Shown: positions 31,929-32,058 of the stretch, piece by piece | Numbering within the stretch: position 1 is the stretch's first letter | How the letters are laid out: the number at the start of each line of letters is the position of its first letter | Assembly (NCBI GenBank): GCA_964421755.1 | Contig: CAYQYP010000123.1 | Span: 1 to 32,058 of the forward strand | DNA length: 32,058 nt | Direction of reading: 5' to 3' | From: CAVUUN01 sp964421755 | Lineage (GTDB): Bacteria; Acidobacteriota; UBA6911; RPQK01 | The notes under the pieces: model-generated | Told to the model about the DNA's origin: nothing | The model's input: only the letters and a program-made list of their open reading frames with translations | Database searches by the model: none | Translations under genes and position numbers: made by a program

Positions 31929-32058
31929 GGCCTGAAAGGCCGGCACATATTAGCCCAGGGCGAAGCGCTTTGTGCGCAGCCCTGGGTCTAAGGTAGAGGC
32001 GGAGACAAGCCCTGAAAAGGCGCAAGAACGGCAACATTATCAGGACCTTACGCCCTTA
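31929..32058. repeat. REP-like elements, running off the window
   Basis: 31929-31952 is the second copy of the 24-base element at 16799-16822. It is followed by a hairpin 31954-31986 (CCCAGGGC pairs with GCCCTGGG) and by AGCCCTGAAAAGGCGC, similar to the 17-base palindrome arms at 16689. The element continues beyond the window. Confidence 0.75.

Larger units (their letters stand above)
31751..32058. other. 308-base end of the window: promoter, then repeats
   Basis: After the wecB promoter region (to about 31830) I see no gene. Bases 31885-31916 contain a CGCTCGCTTCGCTCGCTGTCGAG-type low-complexity palindrome. From 31929 REP-like elements run to the end of the window. Confidence 0.6.

Overview
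The window reads as chromosomal DNA of a GC-rich, probably soil-type, Gram-negative bacterium. The gene mix suggests Acidobacteriota: Tat-exported Gfo/Idh/MocA oxidoreductase, PIG-L deacetylase beside an SSS symporter, Nramp-like carrier, gamma carbonic anhydrase and an exopolysaccharide locus, with intergenic regions full of short repeats. The phylum is an inference from gene content, not from a marker gene. I see no tRNA, rRNA, CRISPR array, prophage or intact insertion sequence.

Layout. Positions 1-912 hold the 3' part of a secreted-type glycoside hydrolase. Positions 1100-5895 are a minus-strand operon: PIG-L deacetylase, a 62-residue membrane protein, a sodium/solute symporter and a Dabb-domain protein. 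Positions 6057-8255 hold a RelA-type (p)ppGpp synthetase whose hydrolase domain looks dead. Positions 8580-10904 hold a GT39-like membrane glycosyltransferase, divergent from RNase HI (11000-11512). Next on the plus strand come a Tat-exported oxidoreductase, a free-standing corrinoid protein, and a two-gene murein-peptide cassette (NlpC/P60 endopeptidase plus dipeptide epimerase, 14050-16299). A DUF1835-type protein and a gamma carbonic anhydrase (minus) are followed by an Nramp-like carrier and a HAD phosphatase with an Arg-rich tail (plus). Positions 21306-31750 form a polysaccharide assembly locus: UDP-GlcNAc 2-epimerase, WecG/TagA transferase, O-antigen ligase/polymerase, flippase and three further glycosyltransferases on the minus strand, with a secreted beta-helix protein inserted on the plus strand.

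How the genes fit together. The epimerase can make UDP-ManNAc, which the WecG/TagA enzyme would add to a lipid-linked sugar; the other transferases extend the unit, the flippase exports it and the Wzy/WaaL-type protein polymerises or ligates it. The PIG-L/symporter operon looks like a deacetylate-and-import unit. The NlpC/P60-epimerase pair matches the logic of Bacillus ykfC/ykfB but seems to be exported here.

The most unusual thing is not a gene. At least eight genes end in, or within 0-11 bases of, a short tandem repeat array (units of 7 to about 23 bases), most with an inverted copy tens to hundreds of bases further on. Unit sequences differ from gene to gene, and at several genes the stop codon is part of the first repeat unit. 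Longer palindromic elements (57 bp arms before relA, 44 bp arms at 16473-16666) fill other gaps.
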